Below, piece after piece: positions 50,282 through 60,455 of a stretch of 64,000 nt of DNA (the stretch's first letter is position 1; each line of letters begins with the position of its first letter). Location: contig JALKBU010000106.1 of NCBI GenBank assembly GCA_023091735.1, positions 1-64,000 of the forward strand, written 5' to 3'. This stretch comes from Trichomonas tenax (lineage: Eukaryota; Parabasalia; Trichomonadida; Trichomonadidae). The position numbers were made by a program, and so were the translations under genes. The notes beneath the pieces are model-generated. The model saw only the letters and a list, made by a program, of their open reading frames with translations, was not told the origin of the DNA and did not search any database.

Positions 50282-52169
50282 TTAAAAATATTTTACATCT
50301 TCCAAATCAAAACCATGTAAAAATATCTCTCGCTTCTTGTATTCATTTTTGAGAAACTCTTTGTCATCAATCCAAGAAATAATATTTTCATCAGTAGTTT
50401 CATCAACTTTGTGGGCAACATTGGAATCAATATGTTGGATTTCTTCACCTTTGATATGAATTTTTGTATTCTTTCTTCTCGAATTCTTTTTCTTCTTAGA
50501 ATGACTGCCGAATCTGCCATCATCACCTTTTCTTGCATATACAGAGTGCTTCTTAGATGCCAACGAAATCACACATTTTCTTCTCGACTCTCATTAAGAA
50601 AAGTACATAAAGCTGATTAAATGATATGTCAAGGTCAGAAAACTTTTAACAGCAATCTCTTGGAATTATGTCTCCACATCTTTCTCTATCAAATACTTTC
50701 AATCCGAGTGAATTATTAATTTCTTTTTTGAGATACTTTTGGTATTTATTTTCGAAGCATGATTGATTTGTACTCATCTTGTTCAATAGAACGTATTCCT
50801 CATTGCTGATTTTTGTGTTTCTTGAAAGCTGAATATTTTTATAATAGTTATTGGACTTTGTTGTAATTATGTAACAGTTTCCGATTGGCTGTAATACACC
50901 TTCCTTGAAAGTCATAAGTAAGGATTCCTTAACATATTTTGGAATATCGCAGAACACTTTCTGTTGATGTAGCGTTCTCTGTTGAGGCAATGCTTTCTTT
51001 TGAATCATTGTTCTTGCTTCTTTATGTGTTTCTGCTATAAGTTTGCTGTTCTGTCTCACCTTGATGATGCAGCGAAGAGCATTCATGTCAATTTGATCTG
51101 AGAGTGTCTCAATCACAGTTGGAAGAACATCATCTTCAGCACATTTCAATTCTCTGATCTTGTGTGCGAATTCATTCCTCTTCTCTGGTGTGAATTCAAG
51201 CAAATAAACCTTTTGGCTTTTTGCAGGAAGAGGGTGGAAGAAATCATTGAGTTCTGGACTTACCCACATCTCCCCTTTGACGCATTTCTTATATGTTTCA
51301 AGTTATTTCTTTGTAATGAACTTATTTGTTCCCAAAAATCCAATAATATTTCTCTCTAATTCTTTCGTGGAATTGTTCATGATTTTCTTAACGATATCGT
51401 TCCTAAACTTATCACTTTGCGATAGAATGACATAACATGGCTGATTTGTGATCGAAATATCTCCGTTATAGCAATATTATAAGAATTCCTTGTCACTCAT
51501 CGTGGCAATGTTATTTGTCTTCAGCCTTTTTGGGTTGTTGTATAATTTCCAGACAACAATTTCATTTTGGACAAATTTGATTTTTCTTTTATCACCTGAA
51601 CGATTGGCACCAATTATGATGACTGAATCATCTTCAGAATCAGAGGAGTCACTTGGAATAACAATAATTTCTGGTTTCATCATTGAATTAAGGTTTGATT
51701 TATTATTAACATTGTTCTCTGGTTTGTTCATATTGTTGTTAACTTGCACACTGCATGTTGGAGTGGATTTCGATGTTTTTAAATATGTAACACTGTTTTC
51801 TTTAAGTTGTTTTGAAAACACTTCTTTTTTAACCTTGTTATGGGATTTCTGTGGTTGCATCATTGGAAGGTACTCACTTCTTATTAAATCAATGTCTGTT
51901 TCATCCTTGATCTTGCACATCCAATGAGAATTACAATCTTCTCTGCTTATTATTTGATTTTCATTTACTCTATATATTCCTTTGCATCGAAGATTCATAG
52001 ATTTCATTGGGATATCATACCTATGCTGTATTATTATCATGATGTGCTTTAATTTGTGTCCATCAGCTGCAAAAATATCGAAATCAGCAAATTTCTCATC
52101 GTTAAAGTGCATGCGTAAAGTACTTCCATCGCGTGGATGGGATAGAATGGCACTATCACAGGGACTCAT
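50282..52169 (-). pseudogene. Unknown protein with SUMO-interaction-like motifs, interrupted by in-frame TAA codons
   Basis: From the ATG at 52169 one minus-strand frame runs more than 530 codons with TAA at 51477-51479, 51303-51305, 50646-50648 and 50553-50555 as the only stops; a +1 change near 50572 moves the last basic segment (SKKKKNSRRKNTK) to another frame. Residues 1-100 are folded-looking. Residues 105-165 are Asn/Lys-rich. Residues 167-187 read EIIVIPSDSSDSEDDSVIII, two hydrophobic cores around an acidic Ser block, like tandem SUMO-interacting motifs. Segments between stops keep protein-like composition. I recognise no family. The SIM-like block and basic tail suggest a nuclear role (inference). 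Confidence 0.55.
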
Positions 52170-53197
52170 TTGATTACTGAAATTCTATTAAAACTTCTAA
52201 AATTGATTTCTACCAAATTTTTCTTCTGACGTGGTCAAGAAATTTTAATGATATTTCGATTACCTTCCACTTCAACACCCCTTTATCATTGAGAATTCTT
52301 GACAATTTCAACAAGTGTTAATATACAGCCTAATATTTAAAATATAGCTTCCACAAGCCCTATGCTTTCAAAATAAAAGCACCTTTCTTCCTAATTTAAT
52401 ATTATTTTTCTTAATCAAAATTAGAAGTGTTATGGCTTGTGCTAGTTATCAACCATCATAAAAATCGATTAATAGTATAACAAAAAAGCTACAAATGTTT
52501 TCATGATATTTGTTATTATTTCCAAAACATTATCTTGCTGTAAGTTCGAATAAATCACGATTTGAATTAGACTTAACGAGATGTAGGATAACATTGATTA
52601 AAATGAAGTATGATTCGCATGATATAAGTTGATGAAGAAATTGTCATTGTGTATCAAACCCCAACATAAAGAGTTCAGCTAAATTCACAAAAATATAGAT
52701 ATTGAACACATTTATGTCATCTTATGTAAAAGATATTAATCAGAAATATGTAAATGATGTATAATTATGTGGTATGGTCGGCTTAAGAACAATCACATGT
52801 AAACGGAGCTATATCTGAATTTACAAGCGAAAATCAAGCTTCAATATTGAGAGATAATCTCATGTATTTTGTCTGGCCTTCGTATATTAGTATAACAGAA
52901 TGAATGCAAGGAGGATTTCTTTCCAAAAAAACTCACATATCATAAAAATGAATATTACCGGTGAGTTTATTTAATTTTCCCAAATTCCATTAAAAATGAA
53001 AACAATAAGCTAAAATATAACAAAATGGAAAAAGAAAATTTAAAAGTTCATAAAATTAACCTTATCATGTAAACTTCACAACATTAACCTTAGACGATAT
53101 AAATTGAGAGTGACATCGTTTGAATCATCCAATGAAAAGTTATTTTTAGAATTAAAAATCCGAATCAACAGAATATTTCCATGTTTTATGATTTTAT
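52170..53197. other. AT-rich divergent intergenic DNA
   Basis: About 1 kb of AT-rich sequence between two divergent genes. I see no frame, RNA gene or clear repeat. Confidence 0.55.
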
Positions 53198-54283
53198 ATG
53201 CATGAAAATACAAAATTCAAAAAGATGTTGTCCAAAGATCGCGTATGGGAGATCAGAGAAAAGCTTTCGCAGTGCACGACGTCCTATGCGGAATGTATTC
53301 CTTCAATGGACAATGTTAAGGCTCTCTGTGATATGTTTAAGGCCATATTAATGAATGAAAAAACTTTAATTGAGGGTTTAACTGGCGAATACATAGTTGT
53401 TGGCGATTTACACGGCAACTTTCAGGATTTGGACTATATAATTATGAAATATGGAGAACCTTCGAGTATTGTTCAATATTTATTTTTAGGAGATTACGTT
53501 GATCGCGGCTATAACTCAATAGAAACGATTCTATACCTGATGTGCCTCAAAATATTGTATCCAGAGTACGTTGTTTTAATCAGAGGAAATCATGAGTTTT
53601 ATAATACTTGCAATACATATGGATTTTATGATGAATGCATGGACAAATTGGGAATTGTAGATGGTGTGTTCGTTTTTAACCATGTAAATGCAACATTTCC
53701 GTTTCTTCCTTTAGCAGCAATATTGCCGAACAGAATTTTCGCTGTTCACGGCGGAATATCGTCCAAAGTTAACTCGCTCGACGATATACGGAAGATAGAC
53801 AGGTTTAATCTTATTAGAGATTCATCGAATTTAGTTGCTTCAGATTTACTTTGGGGAGATCCGCGAAACTTGCCAGAGGGAGTTCTTACGCAGCCATCGG
53901 AGAGAGGCCTTGGCGAGAACTATTCAGCGAGAAAGACACAGGAATTTTTAGAAGCGAATCAATTAACAGCAATGATTCGTGCTCATGAGGCGTGCCAGGA
54001 TGGATATGCAAATTCATTGATCGACGACAATGGAAATGTACTCTGTTGGACTGTTTTCTCAGCGGCAAATTATTGCAATATGAATAATCCAGCAGCAATT
54101 GCCCATATCGATGCAGAAGGAAAAGTTTCGTTTGATAAATTCGACGCATCAGCTACCGGAGTTAAAGACGAAGATGAAAATGAAAATAATTTCAATGAAG
54201 TTGTTTTAGAGCAGTTATTAGGACCCAGACCATCACACATCGACTTCTTCATGGATCCTAACAGTGCTTATTTGTTATTATAA
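53198..54283 (+). CDS. PPP-family serine/threonine protein phosphatase
   Basis: A 361-residue PP1/PP2A-type phosphatase. Two-metal-site motifs are all present: GDLHG (69-73), GDYVDRG (98-104), RGNHE (129-133) and the His in AVHGG (184). Substrate and toxin-loop regions follow (LLWGDPRN, RAHEACQDGY, FSAANYC). The loop with RAHE in place of RAHQ, the N-terminal extension and the acidic C-terminal tail set it apart from canonical PP1 and PP2A. Start: ATG 53198; an alternative ATG at 53225 (MLSKDRVWEI) lies right behind a TCA box and may be the real one. It removes phosphate from Ser/Thr in regulatory complexes. Confidence 0.93.
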   Translation: MHENTKFKKMLSKDRVWEIREKLSQCTTSYAECIPSMDNVKALCDMFKAILMNEKTLIEGLTGEYIVVGDLHGNFQDLDYIIMKYGEPSSIVQYLFLGDYVDRGYNSIETILYLMCLKILYPEYVVLIRGNHEFYNTCNTYGFYDECMDKLGIVDGVFVFNHVNATFPFLPLAAILPNRIFAVHGGISSKVNSLDDIRKIDRFNLIRDSSNLVASDLLWGDPRNLPEGVLTQPSERGLGENYSARKTQEFLEANQLTAMIRAHEACQDGYANSLIDDNGNVLCWTVFSAANYCNMNNPAAIAHIDAEGKVSFDKFDASATGVKDEDENENNFNEVVLEQLLGPRPSHIDFFMDPNSAYLLL

Positions 54284-54403
54284 ACTATCAATTTTTTGTT
54301 TATTACAATTATATTACCTATGAACTATGTATGGCCATTCTATTGTGTTTAATAGCTTACACTCCAAATATTTTTGGATGTAGACAAAAGGGACATTTTC
54401 ACA

Positions 54404-56323
54404 ATGGAATTTTTTGAATCTTTTCTTAAAAAAGAAACAGATAGAGTAATTGAATTACAGGATGCAATTGACAGCTTGATTGATGGCAATGCTAAGGATA
54501 TCGTTATGAGATTTGATAGAATGAATCTATTAAATCTTGAGTATTTACCGAATACAATCACATATTTATTCGATCTTTATGTGTTGAATCCTGGTAAATC
54601 ACATTGGTATATAACATTTATCAATGAAATCAAAAACAAAAATCAAGCATTTAATCATATATTGGAATCATCTCTAATAGAGAATATAAATCTCAAATCC
54701 AACGAATATAAGATCGAAATGGCTTATTTTACAAGATTATTAATGTTTTCAAGTTGCATATTTTCAGTTTCTCAATTAATATCAAATACTAACCAAGTTT
54801 TCATGGCATATTTATATTACTGTTGTTATGATTTCCTTAACGATACCGATAAAGGTTCTCTTTTACAAATAATTAGAAATAATGAATTATTATTAAAAGA
54901 TATCATTTCTCGGTTTGATGAATTCCTTACCACCAATACAGGTCATATAGTTAACTTTTTCAAGTACGGCGGTGTTCCTTACACATATATCAGCCTAATT
55001 ATAGATGATGATGCTGCTGGATTTTCAACACGACTTGCAAACGACTGTGCTTCTGATATATCTTATGAAACAAGGCTTGACACAAGTAAATTATTGTGGC
55101 ATATGCCTTTTGAAAACAGTGCAACGCTACTTCAACTTGCAGCTTCATTTGGAAGTGTAAAAATTTTAAAACTAATTACAAACATGGGAAGCGATATGTT
55201 GGTTGATTTTGGCAAATACGCATTATTTGGAGGTTCATTAGAGATTATAAGAATGGCATATGCAAAAGGAAGTACTTTTAAACTTAAAGATGCAGTTCAC
55301 TATAAAAAGAACAAAATCATAAGATGGCTGAAAGAAAATTTTAATATCTCTCAGGATGAAATCAATGAATCAATAGAACAGGCAATTTTAAGCAACAGCG
55401 CTGTATTCATGCAAGAGTTTGATATCAGCTCAAAGAACAAGAACATTGACCCATTCATACTTCACAAGATTTGTAAAAGCAACAACAATCACCTTTTCTC
55501 ATTCTTTATTGAATTTGATTATAATCTTTTCAACAGACCGGATAGAGATGGAAACACGCCTCTCCACATCACAGCAATCTATGGATCAACAATGGTCATT
55601 CAGTTCTTGCTCATATATCCTCGAGTTGAGTTGAATCCTGTCAACAAAGCTGGATATACTCCACTCGAATGTGCAATTCTAAACGGGCATCAAGAAATTG
55701 TTATGCTATTAACATCAAACCCTGGTGTTGATATTGTGCATAGACCTCACGGTGTATCATTGCTTGCTTTAGCTTTACAAAATGGAAATAATGAAATCGT
55801 TCAAATGATTTATGAGAAAGGAATATGTGACATCAAAGACAAATTCTCAAAGCAATATTCAATTCAAGCATTTGTATTCGTATCAGGAAACCTTCCTGTT
55901 GCAAAGCTTTTCTTTAAGACCAAAGACCCTCTTACAACGATAATATCAGAGACATTTACGGCATTGCATTTAGCTGCCTCAGCTGGAAAACTCAATCTTA
56001 TTAAATGGATGATCGATGAAATGGGTGTTGATCCAAATATTAGAGATGCAAACAAGAAAACAGCACTCCATGTTGCTATAGAGTATAGGCAATATGAAGT
56101 TATAAGATACTTTGTGCTTGAGTCAAAGATTGATATCAATTTGCAAAATTATCTTGGTGAAACACCCCTTATGAGTGCTATTGCCCTCGATGATAAAATA
56201 TCAGTGGAAATCATCCTTAAGAATAAGAATGTCGACAAGAATTTAGGAGACTATTTCTCCAACAAGCCCAGAAATAGAACTCAAATACCAGAAATCTTAC
56301 AGCTCCTTGATAAAAGTGATTAA
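54404..56323 (+). CDS. Ankyrin-repeat protein
   Basis: A 639-residue protein starting MEFFESFLKKETDRVIELQD; the frame reaches back to a TTG, but the ATG at 54404 sits just behind a TCA box. The N-terminal ~200 residues are a helical domain of the kind (DUF3447-like) that precedes ankyrins in trichomonad families. Weak repeats begin near residue 235 (ENSATLLQLAASFGSVKILKLI). Clear ankyrin repeats run from ~380 to the end: DGNTPLHITAIYGSTMVIQFLL, GYTPLECAILNGHQEIVMLL, FTALHLAASAGKLNLIKWMI, KTALHVAIEYRQYEVIRYFV, GETPLMSAIALDDKISVEII. There is no membrane segment. Ankyrins mediate protein contacts; the partner is unknown. The neighbour at 13787 may be a distant relative. Confidence 0.88.
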   Translation: MEFFESFLKKETDRVIELQDAIDSLIDGNAKDIVMRFDRMNLLNLEYLPNTITYLFDLYVLNPGKSHWYITFINEIKNKNQAFNHILESSLIENINLKSNEYKIEMAYFTRLLMFSSCIFSVSQLISNTNQVFMAYLYYCCYDFLNDTDKGSLLQIIRNNELLLKDIISRFDEFLTTNTGHIVNFFKYGGVPYTYISLIIDDDAAGFSTRLANDCASDISYETRLDTSKLLWHMPFENSATLLQLAASFGSVKILKLITNMGSDMLVDFGKYALFGGSLEIIRMAYAKGSTFKLKDAVHYKKNKIIRWLKENFNISQDEINESIEQAILSNSAVFMQEFDISSKNKNIDPFILHKICKSNNNHLFSFFIEFDYNLFNRPDRDGNTPLHITAIYGSTMVIQFLLIYPRVELNPVNKAGYTPLECAILNGHQEIVMLLTSNPGVDIVHRPHGVSLLALALQNGNNEIVQMIYEKGICDIKDKFSKQYSIQAFVFVSGNLPVAKLFFKTKDPLTTIISETFTALHLAASAGKLNLIKWMIDEMGVDPNIRDANKKTALHVAIEYRQYEVIRYFVLESKIDINLQNYLGETPLMSAIALDDKISVEIILKNKNVDKNLGDYFSNKPRNRTQIPEILQLLDKSD

Positions 56324-56995
56324 TTTTGTATTATAATAAAATGAATTGTTTCAAAATCATTATGTGATGTTAAGGATTCAACGACCTTATAGTAAATGAT
56401 TATCAATTTATTGAAAGCTGAATAATATTTTAGGTAGGTATTCATTCAATATAATTTAATAGGGGGAGTCCAATTTTAATTGGAAAATATCATTAAGAAA
56501 AATGAATTTTAGCGAAGTTTGGTCATTGCTTTAAATACATGTCTTAAATCAAAAGGGTATTCATTGTCTCGCAGTGCCAGATGCAGGTGTAATGATTTCT
56601 TCAATGATATTCGATTTCTAGAGTAATCTCAAACGTAATTTCGAATTTCTTTTATATTAACGCAATTATCTCTGTCCATTTCAGTATATAGGAGATAGGA
56701 AATCATGTATCCCAAAATGAAGTCAAATACAATAAAATTGAATTTATATTCGCAAATGTTCCTTTTATATCATGTTTGCATCAATTCAAGAGCGTAGAAA
56801 TCGCTTAGATGTGTACAAAGATCCTATCAGAAGATTTACCAATACTCTCAATCGATTTTTTACGGAAATATTTCGATAATTTCCGAAAATTTTCACGGGC
56901 ACAAGTTTTTCTGTACAAAAAGTAGAGCTCATATGTTTGTGATAGATCACTCAAGAAAAAATCGATTTTAATTAAGTTTCGAAAAAAGGAAAAAA
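56324..56995. other. Intergenic DNA 3' of ankyrin gene
   Basis: About 670 bp with no frame. It holds a small palindrome CCAATTTTAATTGG (about 56470-56483) and, at its end, the T-rich terminator of the minus-strand tRNA-Lys. Confidence 0.55.
56980..56995 (-). terminator. RNA polymerase III terminator of tRNA-Lys
   Basis: On the minus strand the tRNA is followed by TTTTT, then TCC, then a further T run. Confidence 0.55.
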
Positions 56996-57069
56996 CGCTA
57001 TCCTGGGGACTCGAACCCCAAACCCTTGGATTAAAAGTCCAAAGCTCTATCCTGTTGAGCTAGGAAAGC
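56996..57069 (-). tRNA. tRNA-Lys (anticodon UUU)
   Basis: 74 nt with a complete cloverleaf on the minus strand. Acceptor GCTTTCC/GGATAGC with one T-T mismatch; D arm GCTC...GAGC; anticodon stem TTGGA/TCCAA around CTTTTAA with anticodon TTT (+ strand 57033-57035); T arm TGGGG TTCGAGT CCCCA; discriminator G. A T-rich run follows on the minus strand. No intron. Confidence 0.92.
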
Positions 57070-57245
57070 TTGACATTAATTAGTTTGTTTTAGGCCCATG
57101 TAACAATACATATCTAATTTTTGTTTGATTTATAAAATCTTTTCTGTTAATGTTTGAACTCTCAGATATGAAAAATACGATGCAATATAACATAAACAAA
57201 ACATAGATTTAATATTCACATCTAAAATACTAAAATTAAGCCGCA

Positions 57246-59825
57246 TTAATAAGAATCAAGCTTTGCTATAAGATCTTGTCTCAATGGTTCTGTCTGCTGT
57301 GTTACAACGCACTGCATGATGCCATTCTTGATACCAGCTTCTATCAGGGCTTGCTTGCACTGTGGATATGCAACTAATACTGCTGCTGTTATCACAGCCT
57401 TTTCTGTTGCATCACATTGATTAATAACAAAGTGTGCAACAACTTGTGACAGTGTAATCAACTCTTGCGAGAAACCCACTTTAGCAATCTCGCAGCCAAC
57501 GAGCATACCTGCATGAACAAGATCAGCTCTTGATGTGCAAACTGTTAATTGAAGATATGTGCTCATGAATGCCGAAGTCGAAAGTTTTTCAACGAATGAA
57601 GTTGTCAATTGTAATCTTGCGAAAATACTGGAAATCAATATCAAATATTCAGGAATATTAGGCATTGCAACTCTAAGGAATAGCTCTGCTACACCATCAA
57701 GCTCTGTCAAAGCTGGACGCATTTCAGGAACAACTAAAACAGAAAGGAATATCTTAATAGCAGTCAATGTATCATAGCTATACTCAAGCCACGTCTTATT
57801 CATCAGTATCAAGACAGCTCCTGAAGGAGTCTCAGCAATTGAGCAAACAGCACTCTGAACAAGTTGGTTTGTTGGGGCGAGTTGAACTAAATATGCTATA
57901 ACATCACCAGTAACTTTCGGCTTTCCTTTAATGAAATAGAGAAGTAATGGTTTGACGAATTGCTCAGACTTGAGGTGCGCTTCGATAATATCCGGTGGAA
58001 TTGGCTGAATGAGATCACCAAGACTGATATAAGCGTTATAAACAAATGTTATTTCTTCCGTGTTACTTGACTTAAGGATGTGCTTGAGAAGATCTGACGT
58101 GTAGGTTTTGTATTCGTCGGCAAATGCAGTGTTAATTTTCAGCAAATAGACGAGGACTCTAATGAAATCTTGTGTGAAACCGCGTTTGAGATAACTTGAA
58201 GAAACGGCGAGGAATGGAGAAATTATTTGGAAAGCAAGTTTGTGCTTGTTTGCTATTAAAGCAAACTTTGAGAAAAGATGGAGAACTTCGGCTGTATGTT
58301 TATCTGCCATGAGTGCAATTTTCTGTGATAATTCTGGTGAAATTGCTGAAGGTTTTGCTGCAATCATCGCTGAAATAATTCTTGAAAGCAATGGGAATAA
58401 GTCTGAATTATCATATGGAAGTTGTTCGAATATGCGGACATCTGTTAATGGTGCAATTAATTCTTGATCAATTTCAACAATTTGTGCAATTGCTTGAATA
58501 CTGATTTTCCTCTTCTTCAACGATGGGGAGAACTCAAAGTTTTCCTTGATCGATGTGTAGAAGTTGAGGATGTTATTCTTGTTGATTTTGTCGATTTGTC
58601 CCATAATATAATTTTGATATTCGTTAATTTCTTCCTCTTCCTCACTGTCATCCGAAGACTCATTGTTAGGCTGTTGGTATGACTGAGCATTGAAATTAGC
58701 GATTGATGGCATTAATGGCGCAATTGGATTCTTCATAAAGTCCACTGTGTGCTGGCTCTGCATTGGTTGAAGATATCCACTTGACGAAACCGGAGGATTC
58801 GGAGTTTCGAGTGGTGGAGATAAACCAAATTGTTTTCTCGTTTGAATATCGATTTGTTGGAATTGATCTTGTGAAATTGCTTTTCTTGTTGATAAAGGTG
58901 CATACATATCACTTTGTTTTGCCTTTTCGATCTGTCCAACGTAATTTACAATGTCATCGACATATTTCGCGTCTGTTCCCTGAAATTCGACTTTGTGTGA
59001 TGCAAAAGAGTTGTAGATTTGCTTAAAAGAGGGCCTCCTTTCTGGGTCACGATGCCAGCAGAGTTCGATGAGCTGCCTAAGCTTTTTGGGACAATTGTCA
59101 GGAATTCTTGGTCTCGAGTTTCTTTCTGCGACCTGAATTGCGATCTGCACTCCGTTAAATCCTTTGAACGGTACATCTTCAGCAACAATTTCCCACAAGA
59201 GAATTCCATAAGCGTAAACATCGACTTTGTTTGTGTATGTCGCTGTCATCATCTGCTCGGGCGCCATCCATTGAGTTGTACCTATTTGCTGTGTGACTAA
59301 GTTCGTTGAGTCATCCTTAAAGCGAGCAATACCAAAATCGATAATTTTAGGGAGATGACGATTATCCAAAAGAATGTTGAGCGACTTTAAGTCTCTGTGT
59401 ATGATTTTCATCTTGTGGAGGTTCATCATTCCGTGTGCAATGCACATCGCAATTACGTTTTTTTCTGTGTTAGTTAATACGGGTGAACCAGGTTTGTGCT
59501 GCAAAGCGTTGAATAAAGTGCCGCATTCGATGAATTCTGTGACGATTAAATAAGGAGAAGTGAAAGTAAATCCTAATAAAGGAACTAAAAAGTAGGAATG
59601 GCAACACGCAAGGATCTTAACTTCGCGGCAAAAGTACACCAGTTCCTGTCCTTCTAATTCATCTGTGATTAATTTCTTCACAGCGCATTTTATTCCTGTT
59701 TTCTTGTGAATCGCAAGGTAAACGAGACCGAACGCTCCTTCTCCGATCTTTTTGACGAGCTGGAAGTCATCGAGATTGCAAAGATATGGTGCAACATCGG
59801 CAAGAACTTCCTGTGCTGACGTCAT
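57246..59825 (-). CDS. TKL-type protein kinase with C-terminal helical-repeat region
   Basis: An 859-residue protein. The kinase domain (~20-285) is of tyrosine-kinase-like type: IGEGAFGLVYLA, AVKKL, IIHRDLKSLNILL, DFGIAR, GTTQWMAPEQM, DVYAYGILLWEIV, ELCWHRDPERRPSF. HRDLKS with GTxxWMAPE is typical of TKL kinases, which act on Ser/Thr. A Gln/Pro/Ser/acidic linker (~300-420) follows. The C-terminal ~430 residues are helical, ARM/HEAT-like (e.g. PEYLILISSIFARLQLTTSF, AVITAAVLVAYPQCKQALIEAG). This kinase-plus-solenoid design occurs repeatedly in trichomonads. All catalytic residues appear intact. Substrates unknown. Confidence 0.92.
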   Translation of the reverse strand: MTSAQEVLADVAPYLCNLDDFQLVKKIGEGAFGLVYLAIHKKTGIKCAVKKLITDELEGQELVYFCREVKILACCHSYFLVPLLGFTFTSPYLIVTEFIECGTLFNALQHKPGSPVLTNTEKNVIAMCIAHGMMNLHKMKIIHRDLKSLNILLDNRHLPKIIDFGIARFKDDSTNLVTQQIGTTQWMAPEQMMTATYTNKVDVYAYGILLWEIVAEDVPFKGFNGVQIAIQVAERNSRPRIPDNCPKKLRQLIELCWHRDPERRPSFKQIYNSFASHKVEFQGTDAKYVDDIVNYVGQIEKAKQSDMYAPLSTRKAISQDQFQQIDIQTRKQFGLSPPLETPNPPVSSSGYLQPMQSQHTVDFMKNPIAPLMPSIANFNAQSYQQPNNESSDDSEEEEEINEYQNYIMGQIDKINKNNILNFYTSIKENFEFSPSLKKRKISIQAIAQIVEIDQELIAPLTDVRIFEQLPYDNSDLFPLLSRIISAMIAAKPSAISPELSQKIALMADKHTAEVLHLFSKFALIANKHKLAFQIISPFLAVSSSYLKRGFTQDFIRVLVYLLKINTAFADEYKTYTSDLLKHILKSSNTEEITFVYNAYISLGDLIQPIPPDIIEAHLKSEQFVKPLLLYFIKGKPKVTGDVIAYLVQLAPTNQLVQSAVCSIAETPSGAVLILMNKTWLEYSYDTLTAIKIFLSVLVVPEMRPALTELDGVAELFLRVAMPNIPEYLILISSIFARLQLTTSFVEKLSTSAFMSTYLQLTVCTSRADLVHAGMLVGCEIAKVGFSQELITLSQVVAHFVINQCDATEKAVITAAVLVAYPQCKQALIEAGIKNGIMQCVVTQQTEPLRQDLIAKLDSY

Positions 59826-60455
59826 TTTATTTTTTTAACTTTTTTATATCTTTAAGGTTTTTTCTTAGCATATCTTGGATCTCTATACTTGATATATTTT
59901 TCAAGTTTTCGATGCTTTTTGAAGAATTTTTCAATAATATGAAAAACTACATCAACTTATATTTCACTTTAAAGCTGCGGCATCAAATTTGGATTTAAAA
60001 AAATATTCTAACACATAAATTACTCCATATGATTTTTTGATCTAATTTTTTTGAGAAAAATGATTTTCATTTATTTGCTAAAATTAATGAAATCATAAAT
60101 TGTACATATTGCGTTTAGCATAGTTTTCACTGTCTTGCATTAAAGAAAGAGAATACATTTTTATTTATATTGACCCAGAGAAGAGAGAAGGAGAGTAATT
60201 CTACCACTCGAGGCAGGGAGCATTTGAGTAACTTGTAACAGAAATTGGTCATATTTACTAAATCACAAATATTCATATTTAGGATATGCACCATTCCAGA
60301 ATTTTTCATAAGCTATATATGTGCAGGTCTATTTGTATCAATACAAGTTTTATATAATTTTTGTAAAATCAAATTATTGGAATTCCTCTATAATACATTT
60401 GTAGTTTAAGAATCTTTTATACAAAGAAAACGATTTTAATAGTAAAGATCCATAA
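59826..60455. other. Divergent AT-rich promoter region
   Basis: About 630 bp between divergent genes; T-rich near the kinase. I see no other feature. Confidence 0.55.
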
